The notes beneath the pieces are model-generated. The model did no database searches and was not told the DNA's origin. It worked only from the letters and a program-made list of their open reading frames with translations. A stretch of DNA of 64,000 nucleotides. Origin: Musa acuminata AAA Group. Its lineage: Eukaryota; Streptophyta; Magnoliopsida; Zingiberales; Musaceae. The position numbers and the translations under genes are program-made. Each line of letters starts with the position of its first letter. Position 1 is the stretch's first letter. Below are positions 51,245-64,000 of the stretch, in pieces. The stretch is taken from NCBI RefSeq assembly GCF_036884655.1, contig NC_088330.1:34453001-34517000 (forward strand), read 5' to 3'.

Positions 51245-52295
51245 GGCGTTCAGTTTGGCTCCAAAGGCGGGCGGAAATGGAAATTTCAAACGTTTCGCTT
51301 TATTCCAAAACTACCCTCAATCATCTGTTCAATGACTTCACGTGTAAAACGTTGAAGTTACACATCTAACCCCAATAGGTTGACAATTACCTATTTTAGC
51401 CCCCAGGATTGAACGGCCCATTGGGCCTATAGTCAGTCTTCCCACAAGCCCAGCCCATTAAAGCCGATTCACATAAGTCTATTTGATTCCATTAGGCCAT
51501 TCAAAAATGCAAATGAAAATTCATGCATAAATATACTATTTTTCCTTAATTTAGGATCAAAATATTGTCTTGTATAAAGCTCAATTACCAAAAACGATTC
51601 ATATACTCAACCATACATGGTTTGAATATTTCGTCGGGTTGTCATATATTATCGTCCGATTCGTATTTTTCATCTCGGTTATTTATTTATTTAAAATAAA
51701 AAATATTGTGTGATTAATTTTCACTGTAGAATGGATGATTTGACTCGTTACATATTAAAAATAATAATCTCCATTGAGATATCCGAGTCGATTAATGTAT
51801 TTTTGTATAAGCAATAGGCCTCATGTTCGAATTCACGTAAATTTTTTTTTAATTTGAAAAAATAAGTAAAAAAATATATCATCTGGGAAGGGGAAGAGTT
51901 TACTATGATTTCGATCTGCCATAAATTCATGCCGATAGTTTCCACCAAACACAATAACTTATATTTACTGGGAGACAAATACGTTATGTACCTCATAAAA
52001 TTTATTAGCAACATGCATGGTCGAAGCCAGAATGATTGATATGTTCCTCTCAACATGGAGGCAATACACCCGGATGAGATGAATGCTTCAGCTGCTACTG
52101 TCCTATGATTGATGGAACTGCACATTGCTTGCTTCGGAAAGAGAAGCAAAGAAGCTTATGCTGCCATGGTGATGAATCGATCCACTGTGAGCTTCCTCAT
52201 GCATTTGTCTTGCATGTCCCCCCTCTGCATCCTGCCACCAGCAAAGAGGAAGATGGAGACAACAAGACCTGCAAGTCTCCAAGCAAACTATCATG

Positions 52296-52326
<31 letters not shown>

Positions 52327-54830
52327 GCAGACCTTGTATCCTTGTGAACTTGTCATTCAAGCATGCAACGCATGGAATGGGGTGCACCTCCACACCTACA
52401 CTCACTTAAGGTTGGTGAGAGGATGGGTATTCATGGGTGTCCTTGAATGCCCATCAAGGGACATTTACTTGTGCATGTGAACCCTCAGGGCGTGAGCTCC
52501 GTATATCATGTGATGTTGTATCCCCAGAATGACACCCATATCTTTGTGAGAGGAGTATTCATTCAGTATCTCATTAATGATTCAGAAGGTGAGGATACCA
52601 ATTTGTCGACTGACATGTGAGCTAACATATTTATTTTCAGCTCCAGAGAGGAAGATTTTGTTTGAGGAACACATGTGCCTTCCTCTCTTCTTACGAAGAA
52701 ATCTTTGTTCCTCGTCGGCAACAAGGTTTTTTGTTTAAGGAAGAAGAAGAGACTTCTTCTTCTCGAGCTGATGCACGCGGATTATAACCAAGAAAGTTTT
52801 GTCTGGGGATACATCTCTTGTTCCTTTTTTCTCTCGAGGAAGAAATCTTGTTTGAGCTTCAAAATAAAAAAGAAAAGAAAGAGAAAAATATGATACATAT
52901 CTTCTTTCTTTTCCTGCTGATGCCAAGTATGATCGATCACAACAAGCTTCGGCTTGAGGAACAAAAAATCTGGTTTGATCCTCCACACAGATACACGTCT
53001 GAGTCGAGGATGCTAACCACGATCATTAAAGCAGCCCAGCATGGGCTCCATCTGCAAAGCCATGATGCCACAATCAGAAGAACCGGACCCTCTTCGAGCA
53101 GTAGCATCACTGCAGTCAACATTGCTTGCATCAGAATGAAGAAGCAGATCCATCATCAATCACCACCTCCCACCCACCCCATCAGCTTGGCATTTAATGT
53201 CCATTCTAACCTGGTATCCCTGCTTTCATAGGGCCAGCATGAGATGAGAATGCCTACCCCATTTGACCCGGAGACAGGCAATTGAAGATGGTGGAGTTGG
53301 AGCCTTTGTCCTACCTGTAAAAAGGAGAGAAAGGTGCCCTCGGCAGCACCACCATTAAAGCCTGCTCAACTAAACTCAGCTCACAACCAATTGGTGTAGC
53401 TGAAAACCTAAATGATCACAGACGCCATTCACACCATGTCATCGAATATTGACTTATGCGCTTAGTGGTGAGCTGCACTGCCAAACCTAAACACTGCATC
53501 ATTGGCTCAAAGAAATGATCACATCAAAACTAGTACTAAATTGTTATTTGTTCTCTTTATGGGGTGGAAAGAGACCTTCATACCAAAAAAATTAATTCAA
53601 AAAATCCAAAAACAATGAGCATAAAATAGAGAAATAACTATAATTACCTATAATTACAATAGCTTATGAAAAGATAAGTTCACACTCTTAGTTTTTCTTT
53701 TTTTCTTTTTTTTTTTAAAAGATAAGTAACGAAGATCAGTATCAATTAAGATAGCTAATATCTTAACTAAAGATTGCTTTCTATGTCATTATTTTCCTTC
53801 AAATAAAGTTAACTTAGCTTATGAACAAATAAATTACAAAAATAATTCATAATAAAAACATAAATATCAAATTCTATATATTTTCAATGATATTTTAATT
53901 CTCAAATATATTTTGCACCGACTAATATTAAATCGAGAATAAATTTTTCGATACCATTTAATAAAACATAATTCGTGACAAGGTCGACGCATGATTTAAT
54001 GTGGCTCCATAACTCCCACTACATCTACAGATATCAATTACAAGGCACTTGAGTTATCCTTACTCGAGTAAATTTTTTTACGCATCCTCTCACCTAAACC
54101 TTGAATGACTCTTTTGTTAACTCTCTCTAAAAACTCTAGAAAGAAATCTTTACGAGCACTCAAAGTATCTTCCTCTATGCCTCTCTCACCCACCGAAATC
54201 TTGAAACTCATAATATATTCGTACATATAAATCTTAATTCACTAAGGAGCTTTAATCTAATTAGGATTCCTCTAATTATAATCTGAACACAAATAAAACT
54301 CATAAAAATATTTATCCATCCTTACATAGGGTACTTACTGTATATGAACCTGAACATAGTTATATATGCCAAAGAAAACCTTACTATCATGTCACCGCTG
54401 TTTCTCTACATACTTGTATCGAAATGTGGCCCAAATATTTTGACATTCTCGAAAAACATGAGAATGTAGCATCTATATATTGGTACTTCACAAAGATAGT
54501 GTTGTACATAAACATCCCAAGATAGGGTTAAAAAACCTTAAGGGCCCATAGAATTATTCATCCAACATTGGATTCTAACTGTGGTTTGCAAGGACATGTC
54601 GCCCCCACCTCTCGAGGACACATACCATCTCTCTTCTCCACAGCTGCAATCAAGATTAGGCCAGGTCAATTCCAGCTAAATATGAAGCATTTATGTCATT
54701 CCTCTTCTCCATTATTTATCTGATCATAATTATTCATGTAATCAGGATTGCCATCTTCTCAAGATTTGTTCCAACCTAATCCAAGCTCACTCATCAACTC
54801 AGTTCATCTCATACATACATACATATATAA

Positions 54831-54879
<49 letters not shown>

Positions 54880-56110
54880 CACTATATATTAAATCGGAAT
54901 TACTTTAATTAGCTGGCCTAACTTGTACTCTCACATTTGATGACGGCGAGTTCCATTCTTGGGTAATCAAAGCATGAAACCAAACTGAGACAACCCTTTC
55001 ATCACCATACATGTTAATTAATTGGATGCATATATATGCTGAGAATAGTACACTGTTATCACAGCATGTATATTAAAGCTTTGCGTGGCGATTTGCACTA
55101 ATTGTCGTCCTCGTGATCCACTTGATCAACCCATCATTAATGGTTGACATGGAAATAGAACTGTTTGTTGAGGATCTCTTGAATCCAATTGATTGCAAGT
55201 CTTTGCTAAGCATCCTGAATTCTTTGGCCTTAATCTTCTTGCCTTTCATGGTTTTCCTTTGGCCAAATCGTCCTTCTCCATGTGTGAACTGCTAGGGATT
55301 GTGAAGCACCGCCTCTACTTCAATGGTCCAGCATCCTCATCGTCTCAACCAACCGACGCTGATGGCGGACGAAGCCAAGCGTTGTCATCCTCGGTGGCCC
55401 GGCTGCCCTACGCGCATGTTGGGAATGATCCACAGTGATGGCTTGCTCCATTAACTCCCTTCTCAGTGGCCGCTAGTGACACTTCATGAACCTAACACGC
55501 AATGGAGTAAATGAGAGCATAACTCACGACATTAGATGTGTTTGCCAAGGCTCCATGATACATGTTTGCCGCGTTCTATTAACTCCTCCGAGGCCCCTCA
55601 ACTCCTCCTCATCGAGATACCAAATCCGAGACATTTCGTTTACTGCAGTATCTACTTTCATCCACTCACTGGAGCGATATGAAACCATGTATACAGATTG
55701 ATTCTGCGGTCTTTTCTCTTTGATTTAGTAGCTGCACAAGTCGTCCGTTTTGCTATTTAGGAACAAGCACAGGATCTGTATAACATACTCGATGGCAAGG
55801 TCGAGGATCGAGGATGCCGGGAGCGAGAGATCTCTACATTAGCAAACGAGTCGATCACATTAACTGGGTTTTCCTAATCGACTACGCAGACATAACACCA
55901 AACCTAATAACAGGATGTCGCTGTACTCTCAGTCCTCCGAGGATGGACTTGCGAGCCACATTTGAATGCTAAGAATATGGGATAAAGCTTGAAAGTGAAC
56001 TCGGCGACGATGGTCCGTTAGCGACTTGTCTTGTGCATCAAATGCATGCAGATTAATCTTTGAGTGGTTTCGCACCACTGTGTTTCTGCGTTCAAATTCC
56101 TCCCTCTTCC
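51245..56110. other. gene-poor interval
   Basis: No supported gene in almost 5 kb. It holds (CT)n at 52295-52323, a run of decayed repeats at 52640-52990 in which a phrase like gaggaagaaatcttgtttgag returns several times, and (TA)n at about 54830-54871. Short ORFs at 51748-53231 and 55113-55701 are low-complexity or match nothing I know. Confidence 0.5.
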
Positions 56111-56115
56111 TCCCC

Positions 56116-56123
56116 TATAAATA
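56116..56123 (+). promoter_or_regulatory. TATA box of the ketoacyl-CoA synthase gene
   Basis: TATAAATA in a CT-rich context, 167 bases before the ATG. With a start about 30 bases further on, the leader would be about 135 nt and consist largely of the CT repeat. Confidence 0.65.
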
Positions 56124-56154
56124 CATGGCCTGCAAACATGTGCATAGTCCGATA

Positions 56155-56205
<51 letters not shown>
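56155..56205 (+). repeat. (CT)n tract in the 5' leader of the ketoacyl-CoA synthase gene
   Basis: About 50 bases of nearly pure TC repeat between the TATA box and the ATG. Such Y-patch/CT leaders are common in plant genes and length-variable. Confidence 0.85.
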
Positions 56206-56206
<1 letters not shown>

Positions 56207-56282
56207 AATATATATATTTATATAATCTATTTAGTCTCTTTGAGTTATCTAGTTCGAAGTGTTCATTCATCTCTTGGCAGCC

Positions 56283-58848
56283 ATGGCTGAGAAGGTTGCA
56301 CCTTCGGTTGACAACAGGCTTCCGAGTTACCTTCTGAAGCTACTGAAGCCTAACTACATGAAGCTCCTCTACCACCATGTCATCTCGAACGCTCTTTATC
56401 TCTGCCTCGGCCCGCTGCTGGTGCTACTCTTCCCTCGCCTATCAACGCTGACCCTCGCCGACCTGCGTGAGCTTCCGAACCAGCCATGGGTTAACCTGTC
56501 GGCGGTGGTCACCACATCGACCCTCCTCATGGCGGTGGCCACCTTGTATGCCATGAGCCGCCCCCGCCCGGTCTATTTGGTGGACTTCTCCTGCTACAAG
56601 CCGACCCAGGCTCACATGGCCACCCGCGGTGAGATCATGGAGCATTTCAAGAAAGCCGGGACGTTCACCGACGAGACCGTGGCCTTCCAGCACAAGATGC
56701 TGGAGCGGTGCGGCATCGGGGACTCGTCCTACTTCCCCAGGTCGCTGCTGTGCACCCCCATCAACATGAGCCACCGAACCGCCCGTGAGGAGGCGGAGAC
56801 CGTCATGTTCGGGGCAACCGACGAGCTGTTCCAGAAGACAGGGGTGGCGGCAGCCGACATCAGCATCCTGGTGGTGAACTGCAGCCTCTACAACCCCACC
56901 CCCTCTTACACCTCCATGATCGTGAACCGGTACAAGCTAAGGAAGGATGTCATGAGCTACAACCTCGGCGGTATGGGCTGCAGCGCCGGCCTCATTTCCA
57001 TAGACCTAGTCAAGAATCTCCTTCAGGTATCCCACTTCCTCTTCTTCCCCCCTTTTCTGCTTATCGTTACCATCACTTCCGATCCAAGAGTTCAGACCAC
57101 CTCAGTTGCTTTCAGCGGCAAAACCTGACCGTGAGAGAAGCCTTGGACATGGTTAAACTAGGTGGCCATGGCTATCTGGGCAGCACCTCAGCTCCGTAGC
57201 ATCTGCACATGATAACCTAGGCCATGGCCGAGAGCAAGAAGTTAATGCACACATATCCCCACCCCATTTCTCACGTCCACCACGGCAGATGGCCCTGCCA
57301 TCATCAGCACTTCACTGACTACTACTGTTCATCATCATCATCATCAGTGCCATGCATGTGATTTCTGCTCGTCCTGGAACTGCACGCACCATAACTCCTC
57401 CACTAACTCCTTTTGCTTCGCCTTTGTCGGATCTCGTACTCTACTGTATAACCTAGACTATCCATTGATGATGCTTCTCTAACCATGCCATAATGGATGC
57501 GTATAAACGTGAAGTATATATCGAGTCATATGGTCCCAATACTCGTCGCACTCGTATTACTTCCACCAAAATTTATTGTACTTTCTCCATCCATCCTCGT
57601 ATCAGTTGGTGTATCCGAATGCATCAATATACGTCCATGGACCAGCACAAGAGCAGCGGGTAAACAGGCGACGAGGCAGTAAATGGAGGTGGGTGGGCGG
57701 TAGTGAATGATGGGCAGTGGTTAATGGGTTTACAGAGATGCCAGTCTCCGGTCTGATGCCGGACCCCGGAGTTCCCTCGATAACACACACTACCAGCATG
57801 AATCATGAGATGGATACGGGAACGGCAGGTTTGACGGTTGTGATCATCCGGGAGTGGGGCGGGGACCACGGGTACGGAGCGGGTAAGGGTTCCACCTCGT
57901 ACGATTGGAGTCGCTGTAGCTGCGGCGCCTGACTCGCCGGGAACGCCCACGTGTTCCCCGGCTCGAGTGGCAGCTTTTGTCGGCTTGCGTAAAATGTTGT
58001 CGACGATGATAGATTATTAATTTAATCGGATGTAAATATTGGTAATTACATGGGAAGTAAATGGGCAGGTGCACCCGAACAGCTACGCGATGGTGGTGAG
58101 CACCGAGAACATGACGCTGAACGCCTACTTGGGAAACAACCGGTCGATGCTGGTGAGCAACAGCCTGTTCCGCCTCGGCGGCGCAGCCGTCCTGCTATCG
58201 AACCGGCGGTCCGACAGGCGGCGGTCCAAGTACCAGCTGGTTCACACCATGCGCACCCACCGAGGCGCCGAGGACTGCAGCCACTCGTGCGTGATGCAGG
58301 AGGAGGACGCGGAGGGGAAGGTGGGGGTGGCGCTGTCGAAGGAGCTGATGGTGGTGGCGGGGAACGCGCTCAAGGCCAACATCTCCACGCTGGGCCCGCT
58401 GGTCCTCCCCATGTCGGAGCAGCTCCTCTTCCTCGCCGCCATGCTCCTGCGCAAGGTGCTCAAGCTCAAGATCCGGAGCTACATCCCCGACTTCAAGCTG
58501 GCCTTCGAGCACTTCTGCATCCACGCCGGCGGCCGCGCCGTTCTGGACGAGCTCGAGAAGCACCTCGAGCTCACGCCCTGGCACATGGAGCCGTCCCGCA
58601 TGACGCTCCACCGCTTCGGCAACACCTCCAGCAGCTCCCTCTGGTACGAGCTCTCCTACATCGAGGCCAAAGGCCGCATCCGGCGAGGCGACCGGGTGTG
58701 GCAGATCGCCTTCGGGTCGGGGTTCAAGTGCAACAGCGCCGTCTGGCGAGCTCTCAACACCGTCCTTGACGTCCACAAGAACCCATGGACGGACGAGATC
58801 CACAAGTTCCCGGTACACGTCCCCAAGGTCACGCCTATCCTATCCTAG
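56283..58848 (+). CDS. KCS: 3-ketoacyl-CoA synthase (fatty acid elongase condensing enzyme)
   Basis: Exons 56283-57026 and 58069-58848 join in phase 0 to 507 residues, normal for plant KCS. Two N-terminal membrane spans ([13 protein letters not shown], then [14 protein letters not shown]) are followed by [12 protein letters not shown], which opens the FAE1/type III PKS-like domain. Active-site Cys233 is in GGMGCSAG, His400 in FCIHAGGRA and Asn433 in [15 protein letters not shown]. The enzyme condenses malonyl-CoA with long-chain acyl-CoA in the ER, the first and chain-length-setting step of very-long-chain fatty acid synthesis for waxes, cutin, suberin and sphingolipids. It looks like the KCS4/KCS11 group; substrate range cannot be read from sequence. 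I chose the ATG with CCATGG context over an upstream in-frame ATG at 56259, which would add MFIHLLAA. Exon GC is far above the surroundings, a grass/monocot-like trait. The intron is 1042 bp, with a (CAT)n near 57329. Confidence 0.95.
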
Positions 58849-60610
58849 ATGGTCAGCTGCTCAGACGAAGAGACACGGAAGAAGAAGAAGAAGCATGTTT
58901 GCCATGTTGTTGCGGACGCAACACCTTAATCTACATCTGCATGCAACAACTGCTACACACATTTACTTAATTATGCTTAGTAGATGGGTGAAAGTTGCAT
59001 TAGCATTAATCATCAAAATCAATTATTATTATTATTATGATTAATCTGAGTAATTATTATTCTGAATCCTGTTATACACCGATCATTTACCCTCCGATTA
59101 ATCTTAATTTATATTAAAATAACGTCATAATTGCCCTTATTATCATGAAATAGCGTGTTTTTACCAGCATCTGTGGCACCACCATGACAATTATGTTGTT
59201 GAAATCACTATTGGACATGTGAACTATATCTATAGAATTCCCAACATATGTTACTAGACAAGACTCAATTATAAATCATCACTATTTATTAGACTTGACA
59301 TCACTTCAATGTAGCATATATTAGACTCGATCTATTTGACTTGACTAGACACTTGTAACCTTACGATGTTGATCTTTAACTCCGTTATTTTGACCAATTT
59401 GACTTCGAGGTAGTTCGATCAAGTCTCGAGTCAAATCAACGAACAGTAAAGCATGTGATGGACGGTTTGCTCGCTTGTTGGAGTGTAGTCAAACTTAGGA
59501 TATTAATGTTTAATCTCAATTTAATAGTAAATCTAGTTTTATAAGTCAACTTAAACCTCCTCATATATTATAAGATTCTTTATTTTAGACTTACGTGCTC
59601 ATCGAGAGCTAAGCATAACTTAGAATCAAATTATAATATGATATATATGAGATCTACACTAACCATCGGTTTTGTCTTAACGTACTTTCTAGCCACATTG
59701 ATTAGTGTATTTTGTTTTCATTTTGGGCCTCTAGTGATACTTAGCATTAAAATTACTTTAATATCATTTGTCATGACCCAACATATTAACTTAGGTTTTT
59801 TGCGATATTCATTTAGGAGTCGACATCTTTATTGAGGTCCAAAGATAATTGTAGTTGATTGTTTTGTGAGAGAAAATATGATGAAATAAATGATAAATAT
59901 TTCAAATAGTTAAATAGGAAGAATGACATTTTTTTGCACATACCCAAATATTTATTTTTAAAAAAACTAAATATTAGATATTCTACGAAGAAGATGTATG
60001 CTATAAATATTCATATCTCCTATAAAGCCTCCATCAGCCTAAACATCAGAAGCTTTTATCACTTACGCTACGTTTTATAGAGTTTTTAACAATTTTATAT
60101 ACAAATCTTTTTATTTTATTTTTAAAAATAAATACATAATATTTATTTCTTACTTTAAAACTCAAGAATTTGTATTTACACTAGGATTAAAGTTAATTTT
60201 AGCTTATATGATTTTGATCATGAATCACTATTTTTATGGTTTACTCATATCTAAAATAATATATTTTTAAAAACATAACATATAAACCTCTTACGTCAAG
60301 TCCGAGTTAAATAGATGTTAGAATATAATATGTAATTTAAGTTTTTTAAAAAATGATTCATTTTCATGATTATGGTTTTGGTTATGAACTACTTAAGCCC
60401 TTATATAGTTTTGCTCGTATCTAAAATAACTAATATATTTTTAAAAACATAACATATAAGCCTCTCATATCAAGTTTGAGTTAATAAACGTTAGAGTTTA
60501 CTTATGTGGTACAATGACTCACAATAAACCATTAGCATAATAACATATATAATTTAAATAAAAAAATTAAGACCACCATTAATAACAGTAGGAGACATCG
60601 TCGTGGAAGC
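58849..60610. other. intergenic, AT-rich
   Basis: The KCS 3' UTR is at the left, with (TTA)n near 59022-59038. From about 60190 two copies of an AT-rich repeat begin (see repeat entries). No gene seen. Confidence 0.5.
60225..60545 (+). repeat. AT-rich repeat, two direct copies (left pair)
   Basis: Copy 1 (about 60225-60345) and copy 2 (about 60395-60545) share tatttttaaaaacataacat, ataaRcctctyaYRtcaagt and YgagttaaatR, about 170 bp apart. Inverted relatives lie at 62680-63005. Confidence 0.65.
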
Positions 60611-62320
60611 TATTAGGAACGGGGTCGGCATTGAGAGGGGGGGTGAATTAGTGCAACGGTAAAATCACATCTTAAAAAATGATTCGTTTCGATAAAACCG
60701 ATTCCGACGTAAAACTGTTTCGTAAAGGTAATACTTTGAAAGCATACTTAAGAGAGTAGTGGATATAAAGAGCAAGTAAGGAGTTTTGTAGTTAAAGTAA
60801 ATTGCTCAAAGAAATGCAAACAAGATTTTAGAGTGGTTCGGTCGTCATGGTCTACATCCACTTCGCCGATTCCTCTTCCGTCAAGGCCACCGGCATCCAC
60901 TATCAGTCTTCCTTCAATAGGCAAAGACCAACCACCTTTTACACCCCTCTTCTCCTTTTCCCAGGTTTAGGAGAACCCTTACAAGCACTCACTTCTCTCT
61001 TAAACTATTCTAATACTTAGAACTTTGAGAGGAGCTCACACAAGATTGCAGCAGTATTTCTATCCTTTTTTACTCTCAATACTTGTGTATATTAACCAGG
61101 GATGAGAGAGGTATTTATAGGCTTCAAGTTGATTCAAACTTGGAGCCTGAAAAGGTCTCATCCCAGGTTTCCTAGGTATTGGCGGTACCATCGTCGTTCC
61201 TGGGCGGTGCTACCATCGCAAGATCCGATACTAGGTGGTACCATCGCCGAACAGGGGCGTTACCACCGTTAGCAGCACTGTTGCCGGTGGTACCACCACC
61301 CAGCCTGGGCGGTACCACCACTGGCCAGGGTTTCAACACCTTGGTTGGGCCTTGAATCCGACCTAAACTAGTCCAACTTTGGCCCTAGTTGGCCCCTAAC
61401 AAAGTTGATGAGATTACCTCCCAATCATAACTCTAATTATGTGCTAACTATGATTTCTAAGACATAATCTAAGCAAGATAATGCTGCCGGCGGTACCACC
61501 GCCCAGCCTGGGCGGTACCACCACCAGCCAGGGTTTCAGCACCCTGGTTGGGCCTTGAATCCGGCCCAAACTAGTCCAACTTTAGGCCCAGTTGGACCCT
61601 AACAAAGTTGATGGGATTACCTCCGAATCATAACTCTAATTATGTACTAACTATGATTTCTAAGACATAATCTAAGTAAGATAACTCCGGTTTCTTCCGA
61701 CGAGCTTCCGGCGATCTTCCGGCAAACTTCCGACGATCTCTCGGTAATATTCCGATGGACTCCCGATAAGCTCCTGGACTTCATGACGACCTTTTTGTAG
61801 AGTTCCGACGAGCTTCTCTAGCAAGCTCCGAGACTTCTCGGTTGGTTCTGACAGAACTTCCGACGAACGCCCGGACTTCCGACGACATCTTGAACTCCCA
61901 ACGAAATCGCGTCTTTGACTCTGGGACTTCATTTTGCTTCATGCCTTGCTATCGTAGTTAATCCTGCATATGTAAAACACACTTCAATATAGACAATTAA
62001 TACAAAGCATTAATCATATTGTCCAACATATCATTGGTCCCTTGACGCTTCGTCTGATTCTTCAGCGCATCGTCCTCTCTTGCAGCCTATTACCCAATCG
62101 GCCAGTTGACTCCGTAACTCTGATAGTCTCGGTGCAATATCCGCTCTTCTTGGTCCGAAACCTGAATCCATGGCCCGAAGCCTTCTGTCGATACATCGAC
62201 CGAACCTTCGGCTCGACGTCCAATCTTCTGACATGTTTTCCTCTGGCACAACATGATTCTTCCTGCTTTAATTGTCTTTTCCTGATCGAAGCATCCTGCG
62301 TCACTCAAAACGTAGATTAA
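60611..62320. mobile_element. retroelement-like block, coding capacity lost
   Basis: It begins ttaggaacggggtcggcatt and gagagggggggtgaattagt, a phrase I associate with high-copy LTR elements in plant genomes (from memory, not searched). It has many short ORFs but none with a known domain. Neither paired LTRs nor a primer-binding site was found, so it may be a solo LTR or fragment. Ends are approximate. Confidence 0.45.
61285..61683. repeat. tandem duplication, unit about 202 bp
   Basis: cagcctgggcggtaccacca and the following text (agccagggtttcarcacc, aacaaagttgatgRgattac, ctaactatgatttctaagac) occur at 61302 and again at 61504 with few differences. The unit carries the palindrome-like ggtggtaccacc. 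Confidence 0.85.
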
Positions 62321-62679
62321 ATCATAAACACTTATTAATTAGTTTCATTATCAAAATCTGAGATTCAATAGAAGCGACCACTGACAGTAACATCGAGTCG
62401 CTACTGCCTCAAGTGGATGTGTGTCGACCAGTACGATGCTAGACATACAATGGTCTCCTGGTCTCTCTTCTTTCTCTTGGGCAGCTTGTCCCCATTGTCT
62501 CCCACTTCGTCCTCTCCTACACACCCACCCATTGCGCCTACAATGTGATGGTCCAGCTCTCCCCTACCCTCGCCTTCAATCTCTCCCACCTCCGACTCTC
62601 TGTCTTTATCTATAGTTATGGCCTCCGTCGCTTCATCTTCTTCGACAACATATATATATATTTTTAATTTAAATTATAT

Positions 62680-63005
62680 ATATTATTATATTAATAATTT
62701 ATTATGAGTTAATGTGTCACTAATGGCTATCAACTCATACTTGATATGAGGGGCTTGTATACAATGTTTTAAAAAATATATGAGATATTTTAGATATAAA
62801 CAAAACTATAAGGGTTAAGTGGTTGATGAGCAAAATCATATAAGTTAAAATAAACTTTTTTTTTAAACTTAAATGATATATATCATTATATTAATAGTTT
62901 ATTATGAGTCAGTATGTTACGGAAATCGACTTCAACGTCTATTAACTCAAATTTGATGGGATGAATTTATATGCTATATTTAAAAAAAATATAAGGGTTA
63001 ACCCT
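62680..63005 (-). repeat. AT-rich repeat, two copies inverted relative to 60.2-60.5 kb
   Basis: At 62728 caactcatacttgatatgag and gggcttgtat, and at 62941 caactcaaatttgatgggat, read as reverse complements of the left pair. Homology extends through ttttaaaaaatatatgagat and attttagatataaacaaaac at 62768-62808. Confidence 0.6.
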
Positions 63006-63930
63006 ACTTAATATCAAAATATTTACGACAGATTCAGACAGCATACTCGACCTACGTTCGCGCGGGTCTCAAATAGCCCACGGAAGCGACCAACACGTGG
63101 ATTGAGCCATGAGGCGAGGACCGTAGAACGCTGGTTTGACCCGAACGCAGGGCTCGTAGGTGCCGAACGCGGCTTCCGCCTTACGTCGGAGCAGTGTTGG
63201 ACTAAACTTCTCCATTCCAAGCAGGCGGTCGCAGCCGCTTTATCATCTCGAAGACGCGACCAAAGAAAGTTTGACGAGAGCGAGGCCGCAATGCATGCAA
63301 TCGCGCGGAACAGCAAGTCCGCCGGCGACTCCCGCTTGGTCCGTCGGTGGCTGATGACTAAGTGCATGGCGAGAGCAGTCAGCAACTCAGTCAGAGTTCT
63401 GCTTTGCGTCTCTTTCGATTCACGGAGGAATAAAAATACTAAGATGCATTTTTAATTATTATTTTTATCTTTTGAGCCCAAATATATTAATTAACCTCAA
63501 TTGATAGATACCAATGGAGTCCAAACTAATGGTTCAAAATTCATGGCCAATTATAATAAGCTTATCTACGCCTTATCAATCTCCTTAAGATATTTCTAAC
63601 TTCCAATGATGAACAATAATGTCATAGCTTCAATAATTCATAGAGAACAATAGAAAAGAAAAAATATATATACAAATTCAAAACTATATATATATTTTTT
63701 AATTATTAATCTATTTTTAGTTAGTTTTAATATCCCAACAAAAACCTCATATAATATAATACTCGAATCTTTCGACCTCTCAACTCTAAACACAGAACTA
63801 ATTATCCGTATCATAAAGTTTGATGAAACATTTTAACATTCTCATATCCCATACCAATAACAAAAACTTGAATACTCATTTGTAGTTCTCAGCTTCTTTT
63901 TTTTCTCATAATATTTTCATATTACACACG

Positions 63931-64000
<70 letters not shown>
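63006..64000. other. window end: GC-rich patch then AT-rich sequence
   Basis: 63040-63420 is GC-rich with overlapping ORFs on both strands, none resembling a known protein. It could be the leader or promoter of a gene beyond the window or an old element. 63430-63930 is AT-rich, and a (TA)n tract runs from 63934 to the window edge. Confidence 0.4.

Noticed and set aside
51770..51835. Sequence ending catgttcgaattc looked like a tRNA T-arm
   Set aside because: No acceptor stem or anticodon arm can be formed around it.
58050..58818. Long ORFs in other frames over KCS exon 2
   Set aside because: They are shadows of the GC-rich coding exon, whose true frame holds the catalytic His and Asn motifs.
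63023..63455. ORFs of about 120 codons on both strands near the window end
   Set aside because: No family recognised and both strands equally open; kept only as a GC-rich patch.

Overview
This is nuclear DNA from a flowering plant. Every recognisable protein gene has canonical GT-AG introns. The gene set (NET1 actin-binding protein, RHD3 dynamin-like GTPase, SICKLE, CML8-type calmodulin, ARL5, H2A.Z, 3-ketoacyl-CoA synthase, MIR167) is plant-specific or plant-typical. The GC-rich ketoacyl-CoA synthase exons, abundant (TA)n tracts and the type of LTR elements suggest a monocot. Banana and its relatives (Musa/Ensete, Zingiberales) are my best guess, but that is inference and not proven by the sequence.

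Layout. 1-5238 (+): 3' part of a NET1-type gene (three exons seen, start outside the window). 6648-24212 (-): a complete 22-exon RHD3/SEY1-type ER-fusion GTPase gene, convergent with NET1. Its introns are swollen by a non-autonomous LTR retrotransposon (10076-14486) and three related elements with internal (TA)n tracts (19.8-22.0 kb). 26178-29877 (-): a two-exon SICKLE-like gene. 30-40.8 kb: no protein gene, but two MIR167 hairpins on the + strand (33.2 and 37.9 kb). 40816-43624 (-): four-exon calmodulin-like CML8 gene. 45593-48986 (-): two-exon ARL5 GTPase. 50164-50958 (-): two-exon histone H2A.Z, probably with an extra intron in its 5' UTR. 51.3-56.1 kb: gene-poor. 56283-58848 (+): two-exon 3-ketoacyl-CoA synthase with TATA box and CT-rich leader. 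58.9-64 kb: no gene; a retroelement-like block (about 60.6-62.3 kb) lies between inverted copies of an AT-rich repeat.

How the genes relate. The protein genes are ordinary, independently transcribed housekeeping or developmental genes and form no common pathway. NET1 and RHD3 both act on the actin/ER system, but neighbouring tail-to-tail genes in plants need no functional link. I see no clearly new biological system. The items most worth checking are the MIR167 pair, whose second copy has a changed second base while its star strand still fits the ancestral base, and the (TA)n-bearing element family in the RHD3 introns.

Exon boundaries were worked out by hand from reading frame, splice sites and remembered family conservation. 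All reported CDS joins keep frame from start to stop (or from the window edge to the stop for NET1).
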